Assembly (NCBI GenBank): GCA_017303735.1
Contig: JAFLCF010000108.1
Coordinates: forward strand, 1-15,055
Length of the DNA stretch: 15,055 bases
DNA from: Anaerolineae bacterium
Lineage (GTDB): Bacteria > Chloroflexota > Anaerolineae > Anaerolineales > Villigracilaceae
Direction: 5' to 3'
Under the pieces are notes generated by a model. It was not told the DNA's origin. It saw only the letters and a program-made list of their open reading frames with translations, and searched no databases. Position numbers and translations under genes: made by a program. Shown here piece by piece: positions 13,544 through 15,055 of the stretch (position 1 is the first letter of the stretch; the number at the start of each line of letters is the position of its first letter).

Positions 13544-14404
13544 CTATACCAGATCGCCCATCAATTCCATCGGTACCACCGCCGCCCCAACGATGCCGGG
13601 ACCCGTATGCACACCCAAGACGGGGGAGATGCGTTGTACTTCCATTCTGGCGACATTCAATTTTTGCTTGAACTCTTCAGCGAGATGATCTGCTTTTTCG
13701 GCAAACCGTCCGTGCAAGACAGTTACCCAAAGGGGAGTGTTTCCATATTTCTCTGCCAGGAAATCTGCCATTGCCCCCATGGATTTGTTGAGTGTGCGTT
13801 CATTCTTCACGGTACTGTATTTGCCGTCTGTATCCACACGAATGATGGGCTTTAGGTTGAGCAAAGCCCCTGCCATTGCCTTCACCCGTCCGATGCGACC
13901 ACCACGTGCAAGATATTCCAGGGTGTCGAGTGTGTAGATCACTTCCGTCTTCTCGCGGATCTTTGTCAGGCGCTCGTTGATCTTGTCCATTGCCCAACCG
14001 GCTTTATCTGCCAGAGCTGCTGCCATCACTTGAAAACGTTCACCGCCAGAAAGGGTGAGCGTATCCCAAAAGCTGACGTTCGCTTCATCTTTGACTTGCT
14101 CACCACCATCACGAGCGGAATTGATCGTGCCGCTCAAGCCGGAAGAGATATGCACAGACAGAATGTTTTTGTCTACCTGTGCCAGCTTGCGGTACAACTC
14201 TGCGAAGATGCCGCTCGAAGGTTGTGCCGTGGTTGGTATTTGCGGACGCATTGCTTCTAAACGATTGTAGAACTCATCGGCAGAAATATCTGCAGAGTTC
14301 ACTTCGCCCTCCGGGAATTGGATGAACAACGGGGCTTGCACAATCCCCAATTTCTCCAATTCCTCATTGGACATATCTGCTGCGCAGTCTGTTACGATTT
14401 TCAT
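13544..14404 (-). CDS. DegV / FakB-type fatty-acid-binding protein
   Basis: The 286-residue protein has the DegV family layout. It opens with KIVTDCAADMSNEEL, then shows TTAQPSSG (58-65), the conserved loop ISSGLSGT (86-93), YTLDTLEYLARGGRIGR and the C-terminal LGVHTGPG (His266), motifs that line the fatty-acid pocket. Family members such as FakB present bound fatty acids to the kinase FakA, which makes acyl-phosphate for phospholipid synthesis. No fakA is in the window. The ATG at 14404-14402 has AGAGGAA just upstream. The gene lies 40 bases after the TetR gene and 21 bases before the PQ-loop gene in one operon. A TetR regulator followed by a lipid-binding protein fits control by fatty acids or a lipid-like ligand, which is an inference. 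Confidence 0.93.
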   Translation of the reverse strand: MKIVTDCAADMSNEELEKLGIVQAPLFIQFPEGEVNSADISADEFYNRLEAMRPQIPTTAQPSSGIFAELYRKLAQVDKNILSVHISSGLSGTINSARDGGEQVKDEANVSFWDTLTLSGGERFQVMAAALADKAGWAMDKINERLTKIREKTEVIYTLDTLEYLARGGRIGRVKAMAGALLNLKPIIRVDTDGKYSTVKNERTLNKSMGAMADFLAEKYGNTPLWVTVLHGRFAEKADHLAEEFKQKLNVARMEVQRISPVLGVHTGPGIVGAAVVPMELMGDLV

Positions 14405-14444
14405 GGTTTCCTCTTTTGGTTTATAGATAGTTGGAAGGGATTTC

Positions 14445-15029
14445 TTATTTTTTCAACATGATGTTGACGAGCATGGTCGTGCTATCGCGCGCGACCTTTT
14501 CCCATTTCGCACCTTTTGGGTCCATAAGACTTTGCAACAATAGTCCCATGGCGGTGGAAATGATCATGCGTGAGGTTAATTCGGGGTCTACTTCAATGAA
14601 CGAACCTTCGTCCACGCCTCTTTTGATGAGGTCGGTGAAATATTTGTGATAGCGGCGATAGGGTTTTACGCTTGCCTGCCAGATCTTTTCATCGCGGCTG
14701 GCTTGCAGCCAAAATTCAAGGAACATGGGCAAGCCTTCATTGGCTGTAGCAAAAAGGTAGGGGAAGGCTTCTGTGATCTGCATAAACGTCTCAGGGACAG
14801 TTTTGTCTTTTGAGGCTTCGATGGCATTGTCGATAGTTTCCAGCCAGCCATCTAATAAAGCGAGGAAGAGGTCTTGCTTGGTCTTGAAGTGATGATAGAA
14901 CGCACCTTTACTAATCCCTGCATCGGCACAGATATCATCCACGCTGGCGGCGTTGTAGCCTTTGGCAGAGAATAATTTTGCGGCTGATATAAGAATCTTT
15001 GAACGGGTTTCTTCACTTCGCTGTTGCAT
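14445..15029 (-). CDS. TetR-family transcriptional regulator
   Basis: The 194-residue protein has the TetR N-terminal DNA-binding domain: TRSKILISAAKLFSAKGY (8-25), then the helix-turn-helix ASVDDICADAGISKGAFYHHFKTKQDLF (about 28-55). The C-terminal part (60-194) is the variable ligand-binding and dimer domain. Usually such regulators repress their own operon until a small molecule binds. The ATG at 15029-15027 is preceded by AAGGAAAAC, a good ribosome binding site. Only 26 bases of upstream DNA are in the window, so the operator and promoter cannot be seen. It is the first gene of the operon with DegV and the PQ-loop protein, so those are its likely targets. Confidence 0.93.
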   Translation of the reverse strand: MQQRSEETRSKILISAAKLFSAKGYNAASVDDICADAGISKGAFYHHFKTKQDLFLALLDGWLETIDNAIEASKDKTVPETFMQITEAFPYLFATANEGLPMFLEFWLQASRDEKIWQASVKPYRRYHKYFTDLIKRGVDEGSFIEVDPELTSRMIISTAMGLLLQSLMDPKGAKWEKVARDSTTMLVNIMLKK

Positions 15030-15055
15030 GTTTTCCTTATGGAATAAAACCGACT

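Overview
The window looks like chromosomal DNA from a free-living bacterium, most likely a Chloroflexota of the Anaerolineae type. This is an inference from gene style: two secreted beta-propeller lipoproteins, a site-2 protease fused to TPRs, a Bacillus halodurans-type RNase HI, a mycobacterial CysA2-like sulfurtransferase, and start sites with a TANNNT box directly before ATG. No rRNA, tRNA, CRISPR array, transposase or phage gene was found.

Layout. Bases 1-2690 (+ strand): the tail of a membrane protein, a strong terminator, a 3-oxoadipyl/acetyl-CoA-type thiolase and a YCF48-like lipoprotein. Bases 2691-3260: a two-CBS-domain protein and a bidirectional terminator. Bases 3272-4835 (- strand): a sulfur operon with a consensus promoter, an approximately 200-nt structured leader, a CysA2-like thiosulfate/3-mercaptopyruvate sulfurtransferase and SufE. 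Bases 4860-9732 (+ strand): RNase HI with an apparently leaderless start, an M50 protease-TPR protein, a low-GC propeller lipoprotein and a TTG-start isochorismatase-fold hydrolase, ending in a perfect 15-bp hairpin terminator. Bases 9731-12860 (- strand): an MFS exporter and two GNAT acetyltransferases joined by ATGA overlaps. Bases 12879-15029 (- strand): TetR regulator, DegV/FakB lipid-binding protein and PQ-loop membrane protein, ending in a perfect 16-bp terminator.

The most interesting part is the leader of the sulfur operon. A TTGACA-N16-TACAAT promoter on the - strand starts transcription a few bases before a 15-codon ORF, MKTIWHLCSCLWRGS, which has a Cys-Ser-Cys core. Its stop codon lies in the loop of the first leader hairpin. 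Further down, a 12-bp long-range stem ends in U5, just before the ribosome binding site of the sulfurtransferase gene. This has the architecture of a cysteine-sensing ribosome-mediated attenuator. It recalls the leaderless polycysteine ORFs reported before CysA2-type rhodanese operons in mycobacteria, but here with an apparent terminator-type switch and a SufE partner.

How the genes work together: sulfurtransferase and SufE plausibly form a persulfide relay controlled by cysteine supply. TetR, DegV and the PQ-loop protein look like one lipid- or solute-related operon. The MFS-GNAT-GNAT operon suggests export plus acetylation of a small molecule. The remaining genes look like housekeeping or accessory genes with no obvious shared pathway.
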